From a virus, in the IMG/VR virus record IMGVR_UViG_3300031226_000004, positions 1 through 45,911 of that record: a stretch of 45,911 bases of DNA; one strand, 5' to 3'. Shown here piece by piece: positions 7,018 through 15,439 of the stretch. Position 1 is the stretch's first letter. Each line of letters opens with the position of its first letter. The notes below the pieces were generated by a model. That model had not been told where the DNA came from, did not search any database, and saw nothing but the letters and a program-made list of their open reading frames with translations. The position numbers were made by a program, and so were the translations under genes.

Positions 7018-8354
7018 CAGCCGGTCGCCACCTTCGGTGCAAGGCCCATGTCCTGAAGCACCTGATGGCCGGTCGCCATCAGGGTGTTCTGCGCATTCTG
7101 GGTCTTACGCCAGTCCGGCGACGACTTGAGCTGTTCCTCAAAGTCGGTGAGTGACATGGGCTCCGGCTTGCCGTCCTTGCCAGCGCGATTGAGGGCAGCC
7201 TTGATCTTGGAGTTGTACATGTCGACTGCCGTATCCGGCAGTTCCAGCGTCTTGGCCATGGCCTGGACGTAGGGGTCCGCGATGTCCTTCATGTTCTGAC
7301 CAGCAGCGATCTGATCCGCGTAGGCGGGGTAGGCGCCCATGGCCACCCCACGGATGTTGGCCATCTCCTTCTCCATGGTGGAGACGCCCTTGACCACGTA
7401 TGCGGCAGAGTCCTTGAGGGACTGCTCCGAGACCGATACGCCGTTGTCGTAAGCGGCCGTCTTGAGCTGCTGAAAGGCCTGTCCTGCCTGACCGCCCAGG
7501 ACGTGCTTGTCGTTGAACTTGATGTAGTTGCCCAAGAAGTTCTGCACCTGGGCGTCGTCCCAGCCGTAGTGCAGGATGTTCTTGGCCAGCTTGTCCTTGG
7601 CGGCGCTGGAGAGGATGGCGCCCATCTTCTCGGCCACCTGGTCGACCGCTACGCGGTTGGCCGCCAGAGAGGCCTTGTAGGTCGCTGGGTCCTGCTTCGC
7701 CATCAACTCGGCCTGGCGGTTCGTGGACGACGTGGTCTTGTACCACTTGGTGTTCTTCAGGTGCGCCTGGAAGAGGTCGGCATCCCACTGGTTGCTGACG
7801 GCCTGCCCCAGCAGTCGCTTCAGCTCCGGCTGGGAGTTGAAGAACGCCGTGGACATGCCGTATGTCTCCGCCAACTCGTCCTTGGACTTGCGCACTTCCT
7901 CGCTCGACGCGTTGAAGGTGGACGCGTCGATGGCGCCGACGCCACTCGCGTTGCCCTGCACGCCCGGCACGCGGCGAATCGCCATGAGGCGGTCGTTGTA
8001 GTACGAGTCCGTCAGCGAGCTGATCTGCACGCCCTTGCCGGGGCGTGGGGCGTGGATGAACTTCCCATTGCCCAGGTAGATCCCGACGTGATCAGGGCCC
8101 TTCTTCGACTTGTCCGTGTCGAAGAAGACCAGGTCACCTACGGCGAGCTTGCCTCGCGAGACGCTAGCGCCGACGCCTACCTGTTCGTACGTCACGCGCG
8201 GCAGGTTGATCCCGAACTGCTGGAACACCTGCTGGACTAGACCTGAGCAGTCCACGCCCGTCTTGAGCGAGTTGCCGCCCCAGATGTAGGGCGTGCCCAG
8301 CGCCGCCTGTGCCGCAGAGGCGATCGAGGAACCCGGAACGTAGGTAGCCACCAT
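7017..8354 (-). CDS. Virion NlpC/P60 peptidase with shared C-terminal module
   Basis: 445 aa from the ATG at 8354, which overlaps the upstream stop (TGATG); a TTG one codon earlier is less likely. Residues 10-130 are an NlpC/P60 cysteine peptidase: GTPYIWGG, catalytic Cys36 in DCSGLV, His89 in PDHVGIYLG and a further His101. This family cuts peptide cross-links of the cell wall. The remaining 300 residues are a paralogous module also found behind the transglycosylase of the next gene. The pair can attack both glycan and peptide bonds at infection. Confidence 0.8.
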   Translation of the reverse strand: MVATYVPGSSIASAAQAALGTPYIWGGNSLKTGVDCSGLVQQVFQQFGINLPRVTYEQVGVGASVSRGKLAVGDLVFFDTDKSKKGPDHVGIYLGNGKFIHAPRPGKGVQISSLTDSYYNDRLMAIRRVPGVQGNASGVGAIDASTFNASSEEVRKSKDELAETYGMSTAFFNSQPELKRLLGQAVSNQWDADLFQAHLKNTKWYKTTSSTNRQAELMAKQDPATYKASLAANRVAVDQVAEKMGAILSSAAKDKLAKNILHYGWDDAQVQNFLGNYIKFNDKHVLGGQAGQAFQQLKTAAYDNGVSVSEQSLKDSAAYVVKGVSTMEKEMANIRGVAMGAYPAYADQIAAGQNMKDIADPYVQAMAKTLELPDTAVDMYNSKIKAALNRAGKDGKPEPMSLTDFEEQLKSSPDWRKTQNAQNTLMATGHQVLQDMGLAPKVATG

Positions 8355-9280
8355 CAACTCCCGAAGGGGTTGTTGAAGATCGCGTTCTCCAGGGCGTTCT
8401 CGTACGTCGTCGCGGACTGGACCACGCCGTACTCCTTGGACTTCTTGACCTTCTGCTGCTCCAGGTACTGCTTGGCGTCGGCCGTCAGACCGCCGGTGGT
8501 GTTCGTGCTAGAACCGATGGCCTCGCCCGTATTCGGGTCATACTCCGTGGTCGTGTTCGCGATGACCGGGGAACTCTGCTCCGCCGTACGCAAGGCATCG
8601 CCATAGCTGGCCAGTTCTCCACTGCCAGGGTCACGGTGCAGGAGCTGCTGGAACACCGACGTGGCGAGCGCCTTCGCGGTCGTCGGGTCGGTCATATCGA
8701 TGGTCTTCTGATAGGTGGTCTCGAACTTCGGACCCTGGTACTTGACCTGCCCGGTCTGGGTGTTGACCAGGAACTTCCGCCCCGAGCGGTACTGCACCTG
8801 CCACAGAGATGCACCGGACTGCCCCGAGCCAGCGGCCCCAAGGGGCCCCTTGCCCAGGTAGCTGGAAAGGATGTCCAGGGGAGCCACCTTGCGCCCTGCG
8901 GCAGTAAGGCCCGCCGAGGCGTCCACGAGCTTCTTCCAGAGCTTCTGACCCTCAATGAAGCCGTCGTTGTCTCCCAGGAGACCGGCCACTTGGCCGGTGG
9001 CGATGAAGTCCCTGAGCTGCTTACCGGAGAAGTTGTTGAAGTAGCCGTAAGCGTCGTTCTTGGACAGGTAGTTGTCGCTGGACAACGCGTTCTTGTTGCC
9101 CGAGGCGAGCGTCTGTCCTGTGGCTCCAGTCGGAGCGTATGGCGATACGTACCCACTGCCCGACGCGGCGCCCATGTAGACACTTCCGCCAGCGGTCGAC
9201 GACGTTGCCGCGCCCGACTTGAACTTGCTGGCGCCAGCGGCTTCGCCGCCAGTCGACCCACCACCGTCATTGACGAGCAT
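8354..9280 (-). CDS. Internal virion protein, unknown function
   Basis: 308 aa, start overlapping the stop of the 1674-aa gene (TAATG). The first 70 residues are Gly/Ser/Thr/Ala-rich and probably flexible. The rest is globular with ..LRDFIATGQVAGLL.. and ..VAPLDILSSYLGKG... It also carries a ..YQKTIDMTDPTTAKALA.. helix. No catalytic residues recognised. Tight coupling to its neighbours suggests it belongs to the same internal or ejected complex. Confidence 0.55.
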   Translation of the reverse strand: MLVNDGGGSTGGEAAGASKFKSGAATSSTAGGSVYMGAASGSGYVSPYAPTGATGQTLASGNKNALSSDNYLSKNDAYGYFNNFSGKQLRDFIATGQVAGLLGDNDGFIEGQKLWKKLVDASAGLTAAGRKVAPLDILSSYLGKGPLGAAGSGQSGASLWQVQYRSGRKFLVNTQTGQVKYQGPKFETTYQKTIDMTDPTTAKALATSVFQQLLHRDPGSGELASYGDALRTAEQSSPVIANTTTEYDPNTGEAIGSSTNTTGGLTADAKQYLEQQKVKKSKEYGVVQSATTYENALENAIFNNPFGS

Positions 9281-12200
9281 TACTGAGCCTCCTCCTCCGC
9301 GTCGACACCCATGTCGCGAGCCAGGTACCGGTGGTACAAGTCTCCGAACTTCGTGTCGGCCTCAACCAGGCCGTCCACAAAGCTGACCCACTGGTTCTTC
9401 AGATCCGCATTGTCCTGCGCTGCCAGCGTGTGCGCTTCTCCAGCTTTCTTCAAGTCGTTGAGTTGGCCCACCAGGGCTTTGCGTCCTCCGAGATACTGCT
9501 GAAGCATGCGCAGATCACTACGACCCGGCTGCTTGGCCAGGTCCGAATTGGCAATCTGCGTCAGCCCGGGAATCAGGCGCTCGTACTTGCGCTGGTCCGT
9601 GGTGAAGAAGTCCTTGGACCACTCCGCGTTGTAGTACGGATTCGGGGTGCCGTCCGGATAGAGCGGCTCCGCATAGAGCGAAGTCCACGCCTTCTTCTGG
9701 TCGGCGAAGTCCTCCGCGCCCGCGTCGGCGAACGAAGCGAAGCCCGCCTTGTGCAGGCTCGCCGTCACCGTGTTCATCTTGGCTGTGTACTTAGCCCACC
9801 CAAGACGCCGCTGGTTCTCCTTCATCGCATCCGTGGCACTCATCTTGGTGCGCATCATCTCCGCCCCACCGGGCGTGAGTGGGTTGTTCAGCTCGTACTG
9901 GTACGCCTCTGGCGAGAAAGGCCCATTGCCCTCAGGGCCGACCACGAGGGCGGCCAGGTCAGGGTTCTTCTCGATCTCCTTGCCATACTTCTTGGCGATA
10001 TCGAGTGCGTTCATCGTCGGCTGCACGCCGACCGACTTCGAGATCTCCTGAGCGAAGATGAAGTACGACTCCCCGTAGCGCTCAAGGAACTGGTCGTCCG
10101 CCGTCAGCGGGTTCTGGTTGCGCAGCGCGTTGTACTGGTCCCGATAGAACTGATACGGGTCCTTGCGCTGGGTCGCCACCGGCTGAAGGAAGCTGCTGGC
10201 GGCAGAGAAGAGCCAGTAATTGCGCGTCTTGTCGGCGATCTGCTGCGCCGACAGCATCGGCTTATGCAGTTCTTGGTGCTCGTAGATCGCCTTCTGCATG
10301 ATCTGGAGCTTGATCTGCTGGTAGCGCGTATCGCTGGTGTCGAACGCCGTGAGGAAGTTCCGGAACTGAGCCGGGGTGGCCATGTTGGCGGCGCGACCAA
10401 AGGGGTTGTCGCCGAAGGCGCCCCCGCCCTGTACGCCGAAGGGCAGCACGCCGAATTCGCGCGCCATCTCGGCGGCGCGAGGCTTGTCCTTGACCAGCTC
10501 ATTCACTGGGATCTGAACGATCGGACCGACGCCCGGATTGAACCAGGGATCTCCCTGGGTGACCATGTCCATGGAGTTCTGAGACAGGGCGAGCTTGCCG
10601 CCTGCATTCGTCACGTTGAACGCAGCGCCGAGCGGCGACTCAGCGAACCACTTGGGCACGCGGGTGATGATGTACCGCTCGGACTTCGGCACCTGACGCT
10701 TCACGACCTGCGGCTTCTTCGTGTAGTCCGGAGTGCCGTCCGCCTTCAGCGGGTAGATCGGGATGTATGTGTTGCCGTCCGCGTTGACGGTGTTGCCGTC
10801 AAGATCCTGCATGGCGCCGGTATATGCAGGTGCGTTGTACCAGTTGCCCGCGTAGCCCACGACCTGGGGCTTGTCCGCGATGACGCGGCCCCAGCGCTGA
10901 AAGGCCTCTGCTGTAGCCGAGAAGAACGGCGAGATGAACCGCAGGGCAGCCGATGCGTCACTGCGGTGCGCGATATCGAAGACGAGACCGCGCATGTCGC
11001 GCAGCGCAAGCTGGCGCGAGGAGTGAGCGATCTTCTCCACATCGTCGACCGTGAAGTTCGGCTGGCCCTGAAGCTTCCGCTGCGTGGTGATCTTCTTCAG
11101 GTGCCCCTCGTAGAACTGATTGAAGAGGGGGTGGCGGGACATCTTGTTCGCGGGCTGTGTCGCTGCGAACCGGTACCACTTCTCGATCACGCGGTCGAGA
11201 GTGTTGGCGTGGTGCAGTTGAGACTGCCCCACCTGACCGATATGCACGTCCGGCCGGTCGGCGATGTCCGGCGTGGCCTTCTTCAGGAAGTCCGGCGAAA
11301 CACCCTTATCTTCAAGCGCCTTCATGCGGATCTCAGGCGTGTGCATGTACTGGTCGATCTCGTACCGCTGCGACTGTGCGATGTCCTCGTTGTCGAGGTA
11401 CTTGGGCAGGCGGGCGCGGTAGGCAATACCTCGGGAGTCCGAGGTCATCCACCTCACGGCCTCCGCCGTGGTGTTGACCTTCCCCTGGACCATCATCTTC
11501 TGGAGCGGGTCCTGCATGATCACGTTGTTGATGGCGTGCGTCCACGCCTTCGCGTGCTCGATGGGGTCCTGTGCAGCCGAGATGGGCTTTGCGCCATGGT
11601 TGAACGAGCGCTCCAGGTTGCCTTGCATGAGCTGCTTGTTGGTCGCAAAGATGTTGCCGACCGACTCATCTGCGCTGGTCAGCGCGTGGTAGTACTCGCC
11701 CTCGCGTCCACCGAAGGCGGCAGGGAAGACCTTCCCGTCGATCGTGACGGCTTGATTGCCCTGACGCGCCTTGAGTTGCTGGGCCGCATAGTCGTCGGCC
11801 GCTCTGGTGGACAGGTCGTGATAGCGCGACAGGAAGTCGTGCTGATCCTTCATTCGCTGGAGATCTTGCGCCTTGCCGGGCCAGACGGGGGACTTGGCCC
11901 GTGCGTTGGCGCGGGCTACCTCATTGCGCTTGCCCTGAACGAAGGTTTGGAGCGCACTGCGTTGTGCAGGCGTAGCCGCAGGGTCAAGGTTGGCCAGGCG
12001 GCCCTCTGCACGCTGGAGACGTTGGGCGGAGAGCGTGACATCCCGAGCGCGGGCGTTCTGCTCCGTCTGGAAGCGGCCCTCCAGCTTGCGAATCTGGGGG
12101 GCGAGATTGCCCATCTCCCCCGCTGCGTAGTCCACGCCAGCGCGGGCGTTCGACTCTCGCGCTTCCAGCGCAGGGCGCGTGACCCCCAACGCTGCGTTGG

Positions 12201-14304
12201 AGAAGGCGTTTTTGACACCCCTGCCGACGCGTAGAGCCATCGCCGCCGTACCGGCGCGGGCCCACTGTGAGGCCAGGTCGTCCCCCAGGACGCGAGGGAT
12301 GTAGCCCAGGCGGAAAAGCGTGGAAGCCTTCCAGAGGTAGGAGCTGTAGTCGGCGAAACCCTCCATTGCGTCACGCGTGTTACCCATCCCGACACGCAAC
12401 GTCTCGAACTTGGAGGCGTGACGGCTCAGCACCTTGCTCAGGGCATCAAGATCCTGGAACGTGTGGCCGTTGGCCAGTCGCGTCACGGTGAAGGGCGAGA
12501 GCTTGACCTTGCCGCCGTCTGTGCGGAACTCATCAATGTGCAGCGGCATCCCTGCTGCTACGTCATCCGGGGAGCGCAGAGCAGCCGAGTAGCGCTGCAT
12601 GTTATCCAGCTCGCCCTGGCGGCGAGCGGTGTGCTCCTTATAAAACGCTTCACCGTCCTCCGGCTTGAGGCCGTACTTCTGAGCCACCTTGGCGGCGCCA
12701 AGGCGCCCTACGTCGTCCAGTAGGTCAAGACGCTGGGCCTCGGTCTCGGTCTTGAGGTACTTGTTCAGGATGTCCGCACGCGTGGATTCCTTGATGCTCG
12801 GAATGCGGGCCAGGTGCCCCCGCAGCTCGTTGAGTGAGTCCTTGTCCAGAACGTCCACCCGCATGTAGCCATTGGGGTGGAAGTTCTTCAACGAACGCAC
12901 CAGGGTTACGGGGCCAGAGAAGTAGTCCCCACCGCCCCAGAGTTGGCTCTTCACGTAGCCCGTGTCGATGGGCGTGGGGGTCACGCCCATCCCGCGTGCA
13001 TGGGTGAGGCCGACGCCCTTGTTGCCGAACTGAATCGGGCCCACGCCGGGCTGAATCGTCACCGGCCGGTTAGCGCCCCGGGCAGGGCCCGCCAGGTATG
13101 CGTTCTGCGCTTCCGTCTTGTCTACGGCGCGCTGCATCGACCAGCGACTCACATGCAACTGGTCGATCTGGTTCGCCGAATCCAGAATGTCGTTGTATCG
13201 ACTGGTGAGCGCGGCGTCAGAACCGATCTGAGTAGAGATTCGGTTCATCTCAGTGTCGATCAGGTTCTGCATAGCGGGCTGGCTCGAATAGCGCGTCTTC
13301 ATCAGGTCCAGGCCCGATAGGCGCGTGGTGTCCGAACGCAGGCGAAGCCCTGCTTCCGCATTGCGCAGCGACAGTTCATCCATGGCGCGCATGTCGCCCA
13401 TGCCGGTGCGGATGAACAGGTTCAGTTCGTCCGGGTCTTGAAGTTTGGAGACAATCGCGCCAAAGCGCGGACCCATGCCGGAGTGCTGAGCCAGCGCTGT
13501 GTTGTTGATGAGCTGCGGGTTGTCCTTGTTGAGCCAGATCCCGTTCATCAGCTTGCGCATATTGGACTGATCGACCAGGTGATCGATCTGGGCTCCGTCC
13601 CAGCCGCCCTTCGGCATCTCCTTGACTGTGGCCAGGGTGCGGACCTTGCCCACTGCGCCAAGGCCAAGGGTGGTGGGGTCCAGGAACATCACCGAGGAGA
13701 AATCCAGCGCCCCGGTTCCGTACTTGAACCAGCCGTTATTGCCACGCACCTTCGCTACGTACGCGTTGCCGACTGCGGGCATCCCCGCCTGGCGCAAGAG
13801 TTGCTGCTGCTGGTCATCCGGCAGTTCGTCGAAGCCTGGTGGCAAGTAGGACGACGGGGGCTTGTAGTACAGCAGCGGCGAATCGATGGCCTTCTTCGCC
13901 TCGTCAGGATCCATCGAGAGCGCCTGACCGGGCGAAATGTGATTCGCCGCGTGCCAGGAATTCGTCCAGGACTTGGCCGACCAGAAGTCCTTGTCGAAGC
14001 CCCAGGGGTCATTGTTGCTGCGACGACCCAGCTTGCCCACCAGGGCAGCGGTCGCAATCGGCTGACTCACTCCGTTGGAGTAGAGCCAGCGCATCCCCTG
14101 CATCGTATCTTCGAGCCCCGGCGCGAAAATTCCCCGGGGCTGAGAGCCGCCAGACTCGGCAGCCTTCTTCCCCTCGGGGGTAATCGTCTGTTCCGTGTGG
14201 AACGGGTTGATGTATCGGTCCAGGGCATTCGCGCCCTGGACCGCATGCTCTAGGCCGTGGGCAACGCCATCGCCAATGTCTCCGAGGAAGCCACCGATCC
14301 CCAC
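9280..14304 (-). CDS. Giant internal virion protein (1674 aa), possible ejection protein
   Basis: GTG start with a GGAGAG Shine-Dalgarno 6 bases upstream. The N-terminus (GIGGFLGDIGDGVAHGLEHA) is Gly-rich and amphipathic. A helix-rich stretch occurs near residues 660-720, a coiled coil around residues 730-800 (..RFQTEQNARARD.. ..AQRLQRAEGRLANLD..), and the tail is acidic (..VDAEEEAQ). There is no long hydrophobic zone and no tail-tube or chaperone genes nearby, which argues against a siphovirus tape measure. Size, place after the portal and neighbours with lysin domains fit the large ejected internal proteins of podoviruses. Function is inferred from context only. Confidence 0.6.
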   Translation of the reverse strand: MGIGGFLGDIGDGVAHGLEHAVQGANALDRYINPFHTEQTITPEGKKAAESGGSQPRGIFAPGLEDTMQGMRWLYSNGVSQPIATAALVGKLGRRSNNDPWGFDKDFWSAKSWTNSWHAANHISPGQALSMDPDEAKKAIDSPLLYYKPPSSYLPPGFDELPDDQQQQLLRQAGMPAVGNAYVAKVRGNNGWFKYGTGALDFSSVMFLDPTTLGLGAVGKVRTLATVKEMPKGGWDGAQIDHLVDQSNMRKLMNGIWLNKDNPQLINNTALAQHSGMGPRFGAIVSKLQDPDELNLFIRTGMGDMRAMDELSLRNAEAGLRLRSDTTRLSGLDLMKTRYSSQPAMQNLIDTEMNRISTQIGSDAALTSRYNDILDSANQIDQLHVSRWSMQRAVDKTEAQNAYLAGPARGANRPVTIQPGVGPIQFGNKGVGLTHARGMGVTPTPIDTGYVKSQLWGGGDYFSGPVTLVRSLKNFHPNGYMRVDVLDKDSLNELRGHLARIPSIKESTRADILNKYLKTETEAQRLDLLDDVGRLGAAKVAQKYGLKPEDGEAFYKEHTARRQGELDNMQRYSAALRSPDDVAAGMPLHIDEFRTDGGKVKLSPFTVTRLANGHTFQDLDALSKVLSRHASKFETLRVGMGNTRDAMEGFADYSSYLWKASTLFRLGYIPRVLGDDLASQWARAGTAAMALRVGRGVKNAFSNAALGVTRPALEARESNARAGVDYAAGEMGNLAPQIRKLEGRFQTEQNARARDVTLSAQRLQRAEGRLANLDPAATPAQRSALQTFVQGKRNEVARANARAKSPVWPGKAQDLQRMKDQHDFLSRYHDLSTRAADDYAAQQLKARQGNQAVTIDGKVFPAAFGGREGEYYHALTSADESVGNIFATNKQLMQGNLERSFNHGAKPISAAQDPIEHAKAWTHAINNVIMQDPLQKMMVQGKVNTTAEAVRWMTSDSRGIAYRARLPKYLDNEDIAQSQRYEIDQYMHTPEIRMKALEDKGVSPDFLKKATPDIADRPDVHIGQVGQSQLHHANTLDRVIEKWYRFAATQPANKMSRHPLFNQFYEGHLKKITTQRKLQGQPNFTVDDVEKIAHSSRQLALRDMRGLVFDIAHRSDASAALRFISPFFSATAEAFQRWGRVIADKPQVVGYAGNWYNAPAYTGAMQDLDGNTVNADGNTYIPIYPLKADGTPDYTKKPQVVKRQVPKSERYIITRVPKWFAESPLGAAFNVTNAGGKLALSQNSMDMVTQGDPWFNPGVGPIVQIPVNELVKDKPRAAEMAREFGVLPFGVQGGGAFGDNPFGRAANMATPAQFRNFLTAFDTSDTRYQQIKLQIMQKAIYEHQELHKPMLSAQQIADKTRNYWLFSAASSFLQPVATQRKDPYQFYRDQYNALRNQNPLTADDQFLERYGESYFIFAQEISKSVGVQPTMNALDIAKKYGKEIEKNPDLAALVVGPEGNGPFSPEAYQYELNNPLTPGGAEMMRTKMSATDAMKENQRRLGWAKYTAKMNTVTASLHKAGFASFADAGAEDFADQKKAWTSLYAEPLYPDGTPNPYYNAEWSKDFFTTDQRKYERLIPGLTQIANSDLAKQPGRSDLRMLQQYLGGRKALVGQLNDLKKAGEAHTLAAQDNADLKNQWVSFVDGLVEADTKFGDLYHRYLARDMGVDAEEEAQ

Positions 14305-14307
14305 GAG

Positions 14308-14499
14308 TCACTCTCCTTCGGGGGATGCCACCCCATCCTGCGGATACATATTCAGCGGTGTCGGACTGTTCTGCATGTTGTACGCCAACGAGTACTTGAA
14401 TGGCGCGTGCTGAGGGCCGTTGACCGTCATATCGAAAGCCAGGGCAGGTGTATCGGGCATGAACTGAAGATTCACCCCCAGATCCTGGAACCACTCCAT
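14308..14499 (-). CDS. Small protein of the virion operon
   Basis: 63 aa (MEWFQDLGVNLQF..). Its ATG overlaps the upstream stop (TGATG) and its stop lies 3 bases before the giant virion gene. ..LAFDMTVNGPQHAPFKYSLAYN.. suggests a small beta protein. No known domain. Kept because of the tight coupling on both sides. Confidence 0.5.
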   Translation of the reverse strand: MEWFQDLGVNLQFMPDTPALAFDMTVNGPQHAPFKYSLAYNMQNSPTPLNMYPQDGVASPEGE

Positions 14500-14954
14500 C
14501 AGAGCCTCCCCTTGAGTTCCCTCACCAGGTTCCGAGCGGCCCTCGAACTGTTTGGCTGCGACGACATGTGCTCCAGTACCGGCAGGTACTGCATCAGTCG
14601 CTGCATGTCGTCGTCGCTCTGCGAGGTCAACCCCAGGGCCTCTGGCCCAGCGCCTGGGCCGAGCCCGGCGCCATCCGTCACGGGAGTGTCGGGCTGCTGC
14701 GTACCAGCCCCGAATGCCACGCCCGGGGGGACCTGCACTCCAGCAGGCGGCGCTACGTCTCCACCGGGGGAAGCGGCCAGTGGCGCCGCCTGCTGGAGCT
14801 TCATCATCTGGGTGGCGTCCCCATAGCTACCGCCCGTGGGGACCTTGATCGGCTGCTTCGCGTCGCCAGGCCCCCCGTCCGTACGACGGCTGAGCTGGCC
14901 TGGGCCACTCACCGGTGCCGGATTGGCGGGCTGGCGGGCGCCACCCCGCGCCAT
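14499..14954 (-). CDS. Gly/Pro-rich small virion-operon protein
   Basis: 151 aa from the ATG at 14954, which overlaps the previous stop (TGATG); longer upstream starts lie inside the preceding gene. The N-terminal two thirds are low-complexity Pro/Gly/Ala/Gln (..GGDVAPPAGVQVPPG..) and the last 40 residues are helical and charged (..LMQYLPVLEHM..RELKGRL). Low-complexity proteins next to the portal are frequent in phages but have no agreed role. Confidence 0.55.
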   Translation of the reverse strand: MARGGARQPANPAPVSGPGQLSRRTDGGPGDAKQPIKVPTGGSYGDATQMMKLQQAAPLAASPGGDVAPPAGVQVPPGVAFGAGTQQPDTPVTDGAGLGPGAGPEALGLTSQSDDDMQRLMQYLPVLEHMSSQPNSSRAARNLVRELKGRL

Positions 14955-15214
14955 CAGGTGGCCTTGGAGCGGTTGTCGTTGCCGTTGACGCCGTGGGCGC
15001 CACCGGTCGAGCTGATGGTGGTCGAGTCCCAACCGGTGATGTCACCCGACGTGTCGGACGGGCTGCCAACAGCGGAGCCGCTGTTCTGGAAGCCCTGATC
15101 GATGGGCTGGAGGTGAACTCCCGAGCACGAGCCCTTGAGGCCGCGCATCGGCTGGGAACCGCCTTCGTGACCCGGGTCGCCGGGGAACGGCGACGGAGTG
15201 ACGCTGGTGTCCAT
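14954..15214 (-). CDS. Small disordered protein of the virion operon
   Basis: 86 aa, ATG preceded by GAAGGAG. Rich in Gly, Ser, Asp and Asn with little hydrophobic core, likely flexible. It starts 3 bases after the preceding gene ends and its stop overlaps the next ATG, so it is a genuine operon member. No function recognised. Confidence 0.5.
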   Translation of the reverse strand: MDTSVTPSPFPGDPGHEGGSQPMRGLKGSCSGVHLQPIDQGFQNSGSAVGSPSDTSGDITGWDSTTISSTGGAHGVNGNDNRSKAT

Positions 15215-15217
15215 GAA

Positions 15218-15439
15218 CTACTCCTTCCGGTTCTTCGGGTCCTTGTGATCCGCACAGTACTTCGCGCGAGGCGAGTTGCTGGCCTTCATGTTCTCGCAGC
15301 CCTCGATCTCGCACTGCTCACGAGTCTCGCCACCACCTATGGCAACTGTGGGCACGGGGCCCTGTGCGCCGACCGCCTCACAGCCAAGCCAATGCCCCCC
15401 GCCGTCCTCTTCCGTGCGACCGCACGTCTGGCAACTCAC
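15218..15439 (-). CDS. Small zinc-ribbon-like protein
   Basis: 73 aa with a GTG start overlapping the portal stop (GTGA). Paired cysteines CQTC (3-6), C20, then CEIEGC (43-48) and a CADH close to the end can bind two zinc ions. Many small genes in this genome share this architecture. DNA, RNA or protein binding is possible; no specific family recognised. Confidence 0.55.
   Translation of the reverse strand: MSCQTCGRTEEDGGGHWLGCEAVGAQGPVPTVAIGGGETREQCEIEGCENMKASNSPRAKYCADHKDPKNRKE

Noticed and set aside
9331-12234. 967-codon plus-strand frame
   Set aside because: Antisense to the giant virion gene; long open frames on the opposite strand are expected in GC-rich DNA.
9280-14304. Giant protein as siphovirus tape measure
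   Set aside because: No tail-tube, chaperone or distal tail genes nearby and no long hydrophobic stretch; the capsid type and neighbours fit a podovirus internal protein better.
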